Source: Paenibacillus barengoltzii NBRC 101215 (GTDB taxonomy: Bacteria > Bacillota > Bacilli > Paenibacillales > Paenibacillaceae). Taken from it: 64,000 nt of DNA. The notes below the pieces were generated by a model. It saw nothing but the letters and a program-made list of their open reading frames with translations, searched no databases and was not told the origin of the DNA. Location: the NCBI RefSeq assembly GCF_004000745.1, contig NZ_BILV01000006.1:1-64000 (forward strand), read 5' to 3'. This document shows, one piece after another, positions 1 to 7,411 of this stretch. Position 1 is the stretch's first letter. The number at the start of each line of letters is the position of its first letter. A program made the position numbers and the translations under genes.

Positions 1-2
1 AA

Positions 3-671
3 TCGGCTACACAGGCTTGGCTTGACCAGCCGATCGGCCGGGTGGAGGGCGATATGACGATCGAAAACCCGCTCGCCTGTCGCTTGGCGGATCATCCGTT
101 TATGGAGTTCGTGAATCGGGTGCAGATGGAGGCTGCTGGAGTTGACGTGTCCAATGCCGCGTTGCTGAGCGAGGCATCCAAAGGGTTTGCCGGAAGCATC
201 ACGCTGCGAGATGTGTTGACGAACTTCATGTACCCGAACACACTGACCGTCCTCCGCTTAACAGGGAAGGATATCCGGAAGGCGCTGGAGCAGACAGCGA
301 ATTATTTCGTTTTGGACACGGATGGTGAAATTACGGTAAATCCGGTGTATATCCAGCCGAAGGCTCAGCACTACAACTACGACATGTGGGAGGGGATTGA
401 GTACGAGCTTGATATCGCCCAGCCCGTAGGGCAACGGGTCGTGAAGCTGACCCGTAACGGAGCGCCGCTGCAGGACGACGCTGAAGTTGACGTCGTGATG
501 AACAATTACCGCGCTGGCGGGGGCGGCGATTATGAGATGTACCGGGGCAAGCCGGTGGTTCGCGAGATCCAGACTGACATGGCAGAGCTAGTGGCGGAGT
601 ACATTCAACGGCACGGAACGATTCACGCCTCTTGTGATGGGAATTGGAAAGTGGTCAAGGGATCGTCCTAA
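3..671 (+). CDS. 2',3'-cyclic-nucleotide 2'-phosphodiesterase / 5'-nucleotidase, C-terminal part (5' end outside window)
   Basis: The reading frame is open from base 3, so the gene starts before the window and 222 residues are visible. The fragment matches the 5'-nucleotidase C-terminal (substrate-binding) domain of the YfkN/CpdB/UshA group. It has the LRDVLTNFMYPNTL stretch, then LTGKDIRKALEQTANYF, and near the end NNYRAGGGGDYEMYRG, which in this family contributes to the nucleotide-base pocket. Full enzymes hydrolyse 2',3'-cyclic nucleotides and 3'- or 5'-nucleotides outside the membrane; the metal-binding N-terminal half is not visible here. A GTG at 42 could be mistaken for a start, but upstream residues (TQAWLDQPIGRVEGDM) continue the family pattern. 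No sortase or SLH anchor follows, so the protein ends with this domain. The family call is firm; the exact substrate is not. Confidence 0.85.
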   Translation, partial: SATQAWLDQPIGRVEGDMTIENPLACRLADHPFMEFVNRVQMEAAGVDVSNAALLSEASKGFAGSITLRDVLTNFMYPNTLTVLRLTGKDIRKALEQTANYFVLDTDGEITVNPVYIQPKAQHYNYDMWEGIEYELDIAQPVGQRVVKLTRNGAPLQDDAEVDVVMNNYRAGGGGDYEMYRGKPVVREIQTDMAELVAEYIQRHGTIHASCDGNWKVVKGSS

Positions 672-731
672 AGTTGGCGTTTTCTGGTACAATGCAAGCA
701 GTTGAACACAAACGTTGAAGGAGATGTCCCT

Positions 732-1319
732 ATGCCAGCTTCCGTCTACACGATCCTGACCGCTATATTCCTACTACTTCTGCTGCTAGTGGTTGTAGCG
801 ATCGTTTATCGGAGCTGGCGAAATGGCATTTCGCCGATGCCCACTTCCGCTCCCGTGAGGCAGGCGGTCATCACGGAAATGAAACAACTGGAGCGGGCCG
901 CTGCCCTCGCTGGAGAGGCTCCAATGGCCACCGTTAACCCTATCATTGAGGCGGGAGCCGGATGGGGAACGCTGGCCTTGGCGCTAGCGAAGGCTTATCC
1001 GCATTGGCGAATCATCGGAGTTGAGAATTCGTTGATTCCGTGGTTATTTTCCCGGTTGAGCTTGCGGTGGAGTTCGTATTCTCAGGTGCAATTTTTGCGG
1101 GGAGATTTATATGCGTTTCCTTACGAAACTGCAGGTACGGTAATCTGTTATTTGTATCCTGGAGCCATGCGTCGGCTGAACCCTCTGCTTCGCGAGAAGC
1201 TGCTCCCGGGTGCGCGGGTGATCAGCATATGCTTTGCCCTGCCGGGTTGGCAGCCGAGGAAGATCGTCACCTGCCGGGATTTGTACCGGACTAAAATTTA
1301 TATCTACGAGAAAGACTAG
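732..1319 (+). CDS. Membrane-anchored class I SAM methyltransferase-like protein
   Basis: A 195-residue protein. An N-terminal hydrophobic segment (about residues 5-27, rich in Leu/Val) is followed by a basic stretch and a Rossmann-like fold. IIEAGAGWGTLALALA fits the glycine-rich SAM-binding motif I of class I methyltransferases, and IIGVEN fits the acidic end of strand beta2. An upstream TTG at 702 is open, but GAAGGAGA at 717-724 sits 7 bases before the ATG at 732, so I take 732. The protein is short for a complete methyltransferase and no substrate-domain motif is visible, so the substrate is unknown and activity is not assured. The gene stands alone between the nucleotidase and a small acidic protein. 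Confidence 0.65.
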   Translation: MPASVYTILTAIFLLLLLLVVVAIVYRSWRNGISPMPTSAPVRQAVITEMKQLERAAALAGEAPMATVNPIIEAGAGWGTLALALAKAYPHWRIIGVENSLIPWLFSRLSLRWSSYSQVQFLRGDLYAFPYETAGTVICYLYPGAMRRLNPLLREKLLPGARVISICFALPGWQPRKIVTCRDLYRTKIYIYEKD

Positions 1320-1357
1320 AGGCGAAATCAAACTAACCTAGCAGGAGTGAACCTAAG

Positions 1358-1636
1358 GTGAGCGATCAAATGAATGAACAGGAAATGGTCGAGTTTATTG
1401 CAGAGCGTGCGAAGACGAGTGTGGACCACGTGCGATTGGTGTTAAAGCACGAAGCTGATTATATCAATCAGGCAGCGCAAAACGCCGATGGCGAGGTCGA
1501 GATTGACGGCGATGAACTGGTGGATTATGTCCTAAGCCGAAACGATATGAAGCTCGACGAATTAACCGTGGAAACGATCCTTGACTTGGAGATGGATTAT
1601 TTAACCGAGCATGGACTGGCGGGTTTCATCGACTAG
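1358..1636 (+). CDS. Small acidic protein of unknown function
   Basis: A 92-residue soluble protein that I do not recognise. It is strongly acidic (repeated E/D, for example DGEVEIDGDELVDYVL) and predicted helical, with no Cys, no membrane segment and no signal peptide. The GTG start at 1358 is chosen because AGGAG at 1343-1347 precedes it by about 10 bases. An ATG at 1370 is possible but has no site of its own. It lies 38 bases after the methyltransferase-like gene and may be cotranscribed with it. It ends 30 bases before the converging YkoP-like gene, with no clear terminator between them. Confidence 0.6.
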   Translation: MSDQMNEQEMVEFIAERAKTSVDHVRLVLKHEADYINQAAQNADGEVEIDGDELVDYVLSRNDMKLDELTVETILDLEMDYLTEHGLAGFID

Positions 1637-1666
1637 CCTCAAAATAACGTAACTCTCTGCTGCGCC

Positions 1667-2266
1667 TTACATCGCCGTCTCCATCTCTAATGGCCCAAAT
1701 TGCCGGAACAGCGACGCGCGGCTCATGACCAGCTTGACCGGAATCAGCTTGTCCGCATGGCCGGTGATCCGTTTGCGATGGCTTGGATGAAAGACGGTGA
1801 GCAGCAAACGCAGATAGGTGGTCGTTAATGTCCGAAATGCCCCGTGTTCAACATGATGCGTTTCGAAGCCTAACCCATGCGTGATGCCCCGATGCAGGAG
1901 CGTAATTCCTTGCAGCGCCTTCACTTGACTAAGCTGCGGGTTGCTTTGCATTTCGGCGCAGATTTGCGTCATCGCTTTTCTTGTCAGCCGGGCGATCTTT
2001 AAGGCGACTCGGTTCGCCTCATTGGATTGCAGCATAGCGAGGATCTGGCGATTATCCAGATGTAACTCTCCAATCCAATCTCCGTCTTGAATCCACGTCC
2101 CATCCTCGCATTGCATGCTTTTGCCGCGATACTGGGTGACAAACATTTTGCAGATGCCGAACTCTCCGGCGTATTTGGAGCGCAGTCGACTAAACAGCTC
2201 AAACACCTGCTCCCAGCCCATCCAAACCTTTTGGACGGAATGCTTCATGATCTTTTTTACTTGCAT
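1667..2266 (-). CDS. YkoP-like protein
   Basis: A 199-residue basic protein resembling Bacillus YkoP and the YkoP-like domain attached to some polysaccharide deacetylases. Visible landmarks are a GWEQVFELFSRLRSKYAG helix near the N-terminus, the LHLDNRQI turn, a central HRGITHGLGFETHHVEHG segment rich in His, and a basic C-terminus. No signal peptide or membrane span is seen. The frame is open to 2296, but AGAGAGGAC lies directly before the ATG at 2266, so I take that start. It is the last gene of a minus-strand group (glycosyltransferase, MFS transporter, PAP2 phosphatase, this gene). In B. subtilis ykoP also sits next to the glycosyltransferase gene ykoN, so the pairing is conserved. Biochemical role is unknown; an envelope or glycolipid role is inferred from context. 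Confidence 0.65.
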   Translation of the reverse strand: MQVKKIMKHSVQKVWMGWEQVFELFSRLRSKYAGEFGICKMFVTQYRGKSMQCEDGTWIQDGDWIGELHLDNRQILAMLQSNEANRVALKIARLTRKAMTQICAEMQSNPQLSQVKALQGITLLHRGITHGLGFETHHVEHGAFRTLTTTYLRLLLTVFHPSHRKRITGHADKLIPVKLVMSRASLFRQFGPLEMETAM

Positions 2267-2302
2267 GGAATGTCCTCTCTTTCTGTATGAAGTCATAACG
2301 TG

Positions 2303-2839
2303 CTAGACCAGGCCTGCGCTTAAAACAACGAGAAGGGCTGTTGCGGCTCCCAGTAACCCGCCCGCCAGCACATCGGAGGGGTAGTGAACGCCTAGATAAA
2401 TTCGCGACAGGCCAACGATACAAGCCAGCGGCAGAAGCAGTTGAGCCAGACCCGGCGCTGCGTAAAGAAGCGGGATAAACGTTGAGAAGGCGGCCGTGGT
2501 GTGCCCGGATGGGAACGAGTAGTCCTTGAGCGGGTGGATGGAGATCCGCGCATTTTGCAACGCTTCGTAAGGGCGCGTGCGTTGGAATCGTTTCTTAATC
2601 ACAACCGCCAGCAGATGGCTCACGGATAGGGCGATCAGGCTGTGCCATCCAGCCCTTTGCCATACCCCTGTGGTGAAGAGGACCACAGAAAGGGTTAGAG
2701 TAATCGTAAACACAGCGCTGCCCAGATGGGTAAGTCCTTTCAGGATCCGATCCAGCCACGGATGACTTAGCGAATGGTTGCACCACAGAAACAGCCGGTT
2801 ATCGTACTCGCGCAACCGAAGATAATAGCGATGTCTCAT
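2303..2839 (-). CDS. PAP2-family membrane phosphatase
   Basis: A 178-residue integral membrane protein with about five hydrophobic segments. It carries all three PAP2 signature motifs: KKRFQRTRP (motif 1), PSGHT (motif 2) and SRIYLGVHYPSD (motif 3) with the catalytic histidines. The family dephosphorylates lipid phosphates such as undecaprenyl diphosphate, phosphatidylglycerol phosphate or phosphatidate. The frame extends to 2887, but GGAGGGG directly precedes the ATG at 2839, giving MRHRYYLRL as the start. It lies 44 bases downstream of the MFS gene and 36 bases upstream of the ykoP-like gene on the same strand, so the four genes probably form one operon. Neighbouring MGDG-type glycosyltransferase suggests a glycolipid or lipid-carrier substrate; this is inference. 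Confidence 0.85.
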   Translation of the reverse strand: MRHRYYLRLREYDNRLFLWCNHSLSHPWLDRILKGLTHLGSAVFTITLTLSVVLFTTGVWQRAGWHSLIALSVSHLLAVVIKKRFQRTRPYEALQNARISIHPLKDYSFPSGHTTAAFSTFIPLLYAAPGLAQLLLPLACIVGLSRIYLGVHYPSDVLAGGLLGAATALLVVLSAGLV

Positions 2840-2883
2840 TCCAACCCCTCCAATCCATGACCAAAATAAACCCAAACTGCAAC

Positions 2884-4092
2884 TCAACTACGCTGGCGGT
2901 ATTGTTCCCGTTGATGCTGTCGCACAGGACGAATCCAATAAAACAACATGATGCCAAACAACAACAGGGAGCTGATCCCAACGGTTACTGTGACGTCGAA
3001 GCTTTCTGCCATCCAGCCGCCTAGAATCGGGCCGAGGATAACCCCGATCCCTTCGATGCCGGAGAGAACCCCCCAGCCGGTCGCTTTTTGCTCCGCAGGA
3101 ACGTAGTGGGACAGGATGGCGTTCCATGCCGGGAGCACGGCGGCATATGCTGCACCCAGACAGACGGCGAGCAGCATCGTGCTGAAGATCTGGCGGGAGT
3201 AGATCAGCAATCCAAGGCAGGCGGCCAAGACGCCAAAACCGGCGATCAACAGCCATTTATATCCCCATTTGTCGGCGAGCCGGCCCATCGGAACGAGCAG
3301 CAGGACGGTCATACAGCCTCCAGCCATCAACATGATGGAATAGTTCGAATAATCCAGCGCCAAATACTCGGAGGCAAAGCTCGGCAGGACGGGCACCAGC
3401 AGCCCGGCAGCCAGCGTTTGCACAATCATGCCGGGGACCAGCGGCTTCATCTGTACAAGCTTGCTCCCGATTTCACGTATTTGCTGTTTCAACGAAACCG
3501 TGCGCTCCAGCAAGCGCCGGGACGATAAATCCATCCGTTTGAAGGCAGCTAGCAGCCACCCCGCGGCCCAGCATCCGGCCAATAGCCAGAACGATAACGT
3601 ATAGCTGCGGTCGATCAGAAAATTGACGCCAACGGGGCCAAGCCCCAGCGAGATGAGCCAAATCGTATAAATCGAGCCCATCTGTGAGCCGCGGCGATCC
3701 TCCTGGATCTCGGAGAGACAGAGCAGCCAGACGGGGGAGACCCCAATCCCGATCAGGCCTGCCCCAAGGACAATCGCCCAAGGAGCATGAACCCCGTAAG
3801 AGACGAACAGGCCCAACAGTCCGAGCAGCAGGAAAATGTTCAAGATCACCCGGGCGGGGAACCGATCCAGTACGTATCCTGCGAGGACCTTAATCAGCGT
3901 GTCGGCCAAATAGTGGACCGAGATCGCTAGGCCGACCGCCGCCAGCGTAATCTGGCGCTCTTTGGCATAGGCAGGCAGGAACGAAATGAGAAAGGCACTG
4001 CGGGCGATTTCTGTGAAAAACAATATGGTCGCACAGTGCAGAAATGCTGGTGTAAGATGATTGCTGGATATCGATCGTCGAGTACTTTTCAT
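2884..4092 (-). CDS. MFS transporter, 12 TM
   Basis: A 402-residue major facilitator protein with about 12 hydrophobic segments in two halves joined by a charged central loop (FKRMDLSSRRLLERTVSLKQQ, about residues 187-207). The A-like motif GRLADKWGYKW sits after the seventh to eighth segments and the GYVLDRFPARVIL loop in the first half. AAGGGG precedes the ATG at 4092. MFS proteins move small solutes with a proton gradient; neither the substrate nor the direction is readable from the sequence. It is the second gene of the four-gene minus-strand group with a lipid glycosyltransferase and PAP2 phosphatase, so a lipid, lysolipid or drug substrate is possible, but I cannot decide. Confidence 0.8.
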   Translation of the reverse strand: MKSTRRSISSNHLTPAFLHCATILFFTEIARSAFLISFLPAYAKERQITLAAVGLAISVHYLADTLIKVLAGYVLDRFPARVILNIFLLLGLLGLFVSYGVHAPWAIVLGAGLIGIGVSPVWLLCLSEIQEDRRGSQMGSIYTIWLISLGLGPVGVNFLIDRSYTLSFWLLAGCWAAGWLLAAFKRMDLSSRRLLERTVSLKQQIREIGSKLVQMKPLVPGMIVQTLAAGLLVPVLPSFASEYLALDYSNYSIMLMAGGCMTVLLLVPMGRLADKWGYKWLLIAGFGVLAACLGLLIYSRQIFSTMLLAVCLGAAYAAVLPAWNAILSHYVPAEQKATGWGVLSGIEGIGVILGPILGGWMAESFDVTVTVGISSLLLFGIMLFYWIRPVRQHQREQYRQRS

Positions 4093-4156
4093 ATGAGTCA
4101 GACCCCTTGCCTCTTATTCGTCCTTCATTTCATCGTCAACGATGCGGTCCGCTGAA

Positions 4157-5314
4157 TCATCGGCGATCCGCCAACGCCGGCAGATGGCCTGTCAGGCGCA
4201 GCACATCCCGGACGATCGTCTCGGTGGCGCAACCCGCGGCTAATTCGTCGTACTGCTGGAGCATTCGGGCCCTGCGGACCTCAGAATCAAGCAGCTCTTG
4301 CACCTGCTCCGCCAAGGCTCGCGGTGAGGAGGCTACTACGGCTGCGCCTTTGCGCTCCAGGTACCTTGCGTTTTCCCGCTCCTGGCCGGAGAACGGCTTG
4401 TAAACCACGATCGGCGTGCGAATCTGGATCGCTTCCGACAACGTGATCCCACCGGCCTTCGTCACGATACAGTCGGCTTCTCGCATGCGGTCGTGGATCG
4501 CCTCGACATAACCGAATAGACGGAGCCGTTCGTGACCGGCGAAACGTCGTTCCAGGCGACGCCGCAGCTTCTCGTTGCCTCCGCAGACGAGGTCCACGCG
4601 CACATCCGGCAGCGCCAACAGCTTGGCGATGATCCGCTGGGCATCGGGCAAAGGAATATGCGCCCCCATCATGACCAGAATCGAGCGGGTTCTCTCCAAG
4701 GATCGCCTTGTTTGGCTCTGCGCCAGCGGATATGGGGGGCGCCCCGGCTCATAAAACGGCTCCCGCACGGGGATCCCGCTGACCACAATGTCCTCTGCCA
4801 GCACGCCGCGTTCCATCATCTCCCGCTTCAAATCTGCGGTCGCCACATAGTAACGATCCGGCTGCGTGAACAACCAGCGGTTGTGCAAGCTGAAGTCGGT
4901 CACTACGGTAAAGACCGGCACCTGAATGCCGTGTTTTCGCAAGTGTTCCGTGATGCCGCCGAAGGGGAAGGTGTTGATGATTGCGTCAGGCCGCTGTTTT
5001 TGGAGCAGGGCGATGAGTTTTTTCATACCGAACTGGTTTCCCCATTTCGCTATCGCGCTTGTCTTCTGGAGATCCTTCGTAGCGTAATAGCTCCAACCGT
5101 AATAATCTAAGCCGTAAGCGGAGAACCACGGACTGTATAAGTAAAGATGCCGGGAAATGGAATTCAGTCCCGGATGGGCTTCACGGTACAGGTCCATCAC
5201 ATGGACCGAACGGACACCCGAACGGAGCAGGGATTGTTCCAGCGTCCGCGCTACCTGGATATGGCCGTTGCCGTATCCGGCGGTTAGGATGACGATATGC
5301 ATGTTATGCTTCAT
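4157..5314 (-). CDS. MGDG synthase/UgtP-type glycosyltransferase
   Basis: A 385-residue GT28-like enzyme. The N-terminus MHIVILTAGYGNGHIQVARTL (residues 5-24) matches the MGDG-synthase N-terminal domain with its Gly-rich acceptor loop. The C-terminal half has the nucleotide-sugar pocket with ADCIVTKAGGITLSEAIQI, like UgtP and MurG. UgtP transfers glucose from UDP-glucose to diacylglycerol; B. subtilis YkoN is a related protein whose gene neighbours ykoP. The protein lacks a signal peptide and should act at the inner membrane face. The ATG at 5314 is used; a second ATG at 5302 is possible. It is probably the first gene of a four-gene operon with MFS, PAP2 and YkoP-like genes. Acceptor and sugar are not determined. 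Confidence 0.75.
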   Translation of the reverse strand: MKHNMHIVILTAGYGNGHIQVARTLEQSLLRSGVRSVHVMDLYREAHPGLNSISRHLYLYSPWFSAYGLDYYGWSYYATKDLQKTSAIAKWGNQFGMKKLIALLQKQRPDAIINTFPFGGITEHLRKHGIQVPVFTVVTDFSLHNRWLFTQPDRYYVATADLKREMMERGVLAEDIVVSGIPVREPFYEPGRPPYPLAQSQTRRSLERTRSILVMMGAHIPLPDAQRIIAKLLALPDVRVDLVCGGNEKLRRRLERRFAGHERLRLFGYVEAIHDRMREADCIVTKAGGITLSEAIQIRTPIVVYKPFSGQERENARYLERKGAAVVASSPRALAEQVQELLDSEVRRARMLQQYDELAAGCATETIVRDVLRLTGHLPALADRR

Positions 5315-5680
5315 GATCGCTGCCGCCTTTCCACCGAAATCGAAAATTCACGGTTCTTTCCGTCGATTCATTCCGAGTTCCAGTATATAGGAAGCATGGA
5401 AGAATCAAACCGGGCGTCCGGCGTGATTTCATTCCGACCTTAGTCCAGTATGCGGGCCGGACCGCGGACCGCTAGGGAATATAACTTCGTAGAACATCCG
5501 AGTATCCTAAGCGAGTATACCTTCACTTTAGAGGGCGAATGTTAACGTTCGTTTAAAGGGGATAGGTATCTGTGTAAATGGACGTGGGGGATGGGATTCG
5601 TTTTTTTACCTGTGGCATTCGGGATGTCGGATTAGGTATAATTAAAAAATGACTTAAGTTCCTTTAGAAAGAGGATATGG
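5315..5680. promoter_or_regulatory. Divergent control region between glycosyltransferase operon and rlmN-like gene
   Basis: A 366-base non-coding stretch. It holds a TATAAT at 5636-5641, suitable as a -10 for the rlmN-like gene, but with only a weak -35 (TGGCAT, 5613-5618). A near-perfect palindrome CGAATGTTAACGTTCG lies at 5536-5551 and could be an operator for either side. On the minus strand, ATACTCG occurs twice 13 bases apart near 5500-5520. I see no small gene or known riboswitch here. Confidence 0.35.
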
Positions 5681-6736
5681 ATGAATAAACAATCGATTTA
5701 TGGTATGACGAAGGATCAGCTGGCCGCTTGGCTGCTGGACCGTGGACATAAACGAGGCCGGGCCGAGATGGTGTGGGAAGGCTTGTACCGCAAACGGGTC
5801 ACTGCGTTTGATGCGATGGAAGGCGTTCATCCCGAATGCCTCGCCTTGCTGAAAGAACAGTTTGTGATCGAAACCTTGGAGGAGCATGTCCGCCAAGAGT
5901 CGATGGATGGAACGATCAAGTTCCTGTTCCGTTTGCAGGACGGCAATTTGATTGAGACGGTGCTTATGCGCCATAAATTTGGCCTGTCGGTTTGCGTGAC
6001 GACCCAGGTCGGTTGTAATATCGGCTGCAGCTTCTGCGCCAGCGGGCTGTTGAAGAAGAGTCGGGACCTGACGAGCGGAGAAATCGTGGAGCAGGTCATG
6101 AAGGTGCAAATGCATTTGGACCGGCAGGGTAAAGGCGAGCGCGTATCCCACATCGTGGTGATGGGGATCGGGGAGCCTTTTGATAACTATGACAATATGG
6201 CTGACTTCCTGCGAGTGATCCAGGACCCGAAAGGACTTGCGATTGGTCCGCGCCACATTACGGTGTCGACCAGCGGTCTGGCGGACAAAATCATCGAGTT
6301 TGCCGATTCTGATCTGCAAGTGAATTTGGCTGTATCGCTGCATGCGCCTAACAATGAGCTGCGCACACGGATCATGAAGATCAATAAAGCGATTCCGATT
6401 GAGAAGCTGATGGCGGCCATTGATTATTACCTGGAGCGGACGAACCGGCGGCTGACGATCGAGTATATTTTGCTCAAAGGCGTGAACGACGGAACGGAAC
6501 ATGCACAGGAATTGGCGGATCTGCTGGGAGACCGGTTCGTGAACGTCAACCTGATCCCGTATAATCCGGTGGATGAGCACAGCCAGTATCAGCGGAGTGA
6601 ACAGCCATCCGTGCTGGCCTTCTACGATGCGCTCAAAAAACGAGGCCTTAGCGTCAGCGTCCGGCTGGAGCACGGGGCCGACATCGATGCGGCCTGCGGG
6701 CAGCTGCGCAGCAAGCAATTGAAGCAGTCGAGCTGA
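5681..6736 (+). CDS. RlmN-family 23S rRNA (adenine-C2)-methyltransferase
   Basis: A 351-residue radical-SAM enzyme of the RlmN/Cfr family. The CNIGCSFC cluster gives C112, C116 and C119 for the [4Fe-4S] site. MGIGEPFDN is the Gly-rich SAM motif, and [11 protein letters not shown] places the methyl-carrying second cysteine at C339. RlmN methylates C2 of A2503 in 23S rRNA and A37 of some tRNAs; Cfr methylates C8 of A2503. Overall wording ([29 protein letters not shown]) is closer to B. subtilis RlmN than to Cfr. However, GLLKKSRDL replaces the usual G(G)LKRNL after the cluster, so it may be a second, divergent RlmN copy. AGAAAGAGG precedes the ATG. It is monocistronic, ending in a degenerate pentamer repeat and a strong terminator. 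Confidence 0.85.
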   Translation: MNKQSIYGMTKDQLAAWLLDRGHKRGRAEMVWEGLYRKRVTAFDAMEGVHPECLALLKEQFVIETLEEHVRQESMDGTIKFLFRLQDGNLIETVLMRHKFGLSVCVTTQVGCNIGCSFCASGLLKKSRDLTSGEIVEQVMKVQMHLDRQGKGERVSHIVVMGIGEPFDNYDNMADFLRVIQDPKGLAIGPRHITVSTSGLADKIIEFADSDLQVNLAVSLHAPNNELRTRIMKINKAIPIEKLMAAIDYYLERTNRRLTIEYILLKGVNDGTEHAQELADLLGDRFVNVNLIPYNPVDEHSQYQRSEQPSVLAFYDALKKRGLSVSVRLEHGADIDAACGQLRSKQLKQSS

Positions 6737-6836
6737 GCTGAACTGAGTTGAGCAGAATTAGGCTGAGTGGGACTGTGAAGAGCAGAGCTGAACAGAGCTG
6801 GGCTGAGCTAAAATAAGCTGAACTAAGCTGAGCGAG
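6730..6836. repeat. Degenerate GAGCT pentamer tandem repeat
   Basis: Beginning in the last codons of the rlmN-like gene, about 21 consecutive 5-base units vary around GAGCT (gagct, gagct, gaact, gagtt, gagca and so on). The run is in register for about 105 bases with occasional breaks, and stops just before the terminator. The units are too diverged for recent slippage. They encode nothing in frame, because the gene's stop codon TGA is itself made from the repeat. Confidence 0.7.
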
Positions 6837-6854
6837 CGGGATAATGGCAAAGGG

Positions 6855-6887
6855 AAAGGACTTGGAGAATAACTCCAAGTCCTTTTT
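6855..6887 (+). terminator. Rho-independent terminator of the rlmN-like gene
   Basis: A perfect 13-bp stem (AAAGGACTTGGAG pairing with CTCCAAGTCCTTT) around a 5-base AATAA loop, with the stem running into a run of T residues. Confidence 0.9.
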
Positions 6888-6930
6888 AGGTTGCTGGAGG
6901 CGGCTTGCTGTACCTAGCGGGGAACCAGTT

Positions 6931-7113
6931 AACTGTAAAAGTACATCTAAAATCAAGCAGATTGCGTATTTTTGGGTGATTAACTGCAAAAGTACAGTTG
7001 AAAGGGAATGATTAGAGTAGAATCCAGCCGATTGCCGGCTCATGAACTGCACTTTTACATTTGAAGCTTCAAATATGACCGGTTTTGGTGCAAATGAACT
7101 GTACTTTTGCATT
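6931..7113. repeat. Structured repeat element, AACTG-box type, copy 1
   Basis: Four 16- to 18-base boxes: AACTGTAAAAGTACAT at 6931 and AACTGCAAAAGTACAGTT at 6982 in forward orientation, then their inverted forms AACTGCACTTTTACATTT at 7044-7061 and AACTGTACTTTTGCATTT at 7096-7113. Box spacing is 51, 62 and 52 bases and the span is 183 bases. The sequence between boxes is not conserved with the second copy at 36469, but the geometry is. The element lies in the intergenic region downstream of the rlmN-like terminator. Confidence 0.8.
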
Positions 7114-7192
7114 TCGTGAATGCGTTTCGTGTCAAGGTGGTGCAACACGCTTGCGACAAGCGGGTGGCCGCCTCGCACATCCTCCACTAGAG

Positions 7193-7321
7193 ATGTCTTC
7201 GGATCACGTCCTCCAGCAAGCTCGCTACCGCATGCGGTCCGCTCTGGAGCACCTCTCTCGACAGAGGGAGTCGTACGAAACGTTCATCCGGCTCCAGCGC
7301 TTTGGCAAACAAGCCGCTTAA
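7193..7321 (+). CDS. Possible 42-residue small protein (uncertain)
   Basis: A short frame starting MSSDHVLQQARYRMRSALEH, basic and amphipathic, ending just before the cutC promoter region. No clear ribosome site precedes the ATG, and I do not recognise the sequence. It is the only coding-like content in the roughly 300 bases between the repeat element and cutC. The frame stays open upstream into the repeat element, but that part looks non-coding. It may be spurious. Confidence 0.25.
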   Translation: MSSDHVLQQARYRMRSALEHLSRQRESYETFIRLQRFGKQAA

Positions 7322-7411
7322 GCTGCGGGCTCGGCTAATGGTTTGTTATTTTGAACGAGACCCGCTAACATAGGGGTACAATTGTTATCCTCGAGTGAAG
7401 GAGGTTATCTG

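Noticed and set aside
3088-3528. A 146-codon plus-strand frame opposite the MFS gene
   Set aside because: Lacks a ribosome site and is rich in His/Gln/Asp in the manner of shadow frames; the opposite strand encodes a well-formed transporter.
5654-6718. A 354-codon open frame antisense to the rlmN-like gene
   Set aside because: It mirrors the codon pattern of a clearly conserved radical-SAM enzyme, has no ribosome site and no recognisable protein motif; similar antisense frames lie over the GH43, helicase and GNAT genes.
5681-6736. Calling the rRNA methylase Cfr (antibiotic resistance)
   Set aside because: Cluster cysteine numbering matches Cfr, but the surrounding blocks and the N-terminal domain match Bacillales RlmN more closely.
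7085-7321. A 78-codon gene beginning inside the AACTG repeat element
   Set aside because: Its first third is the repeat box itself; only the last 42 codons look possibly coding, and are listed with low confidence.
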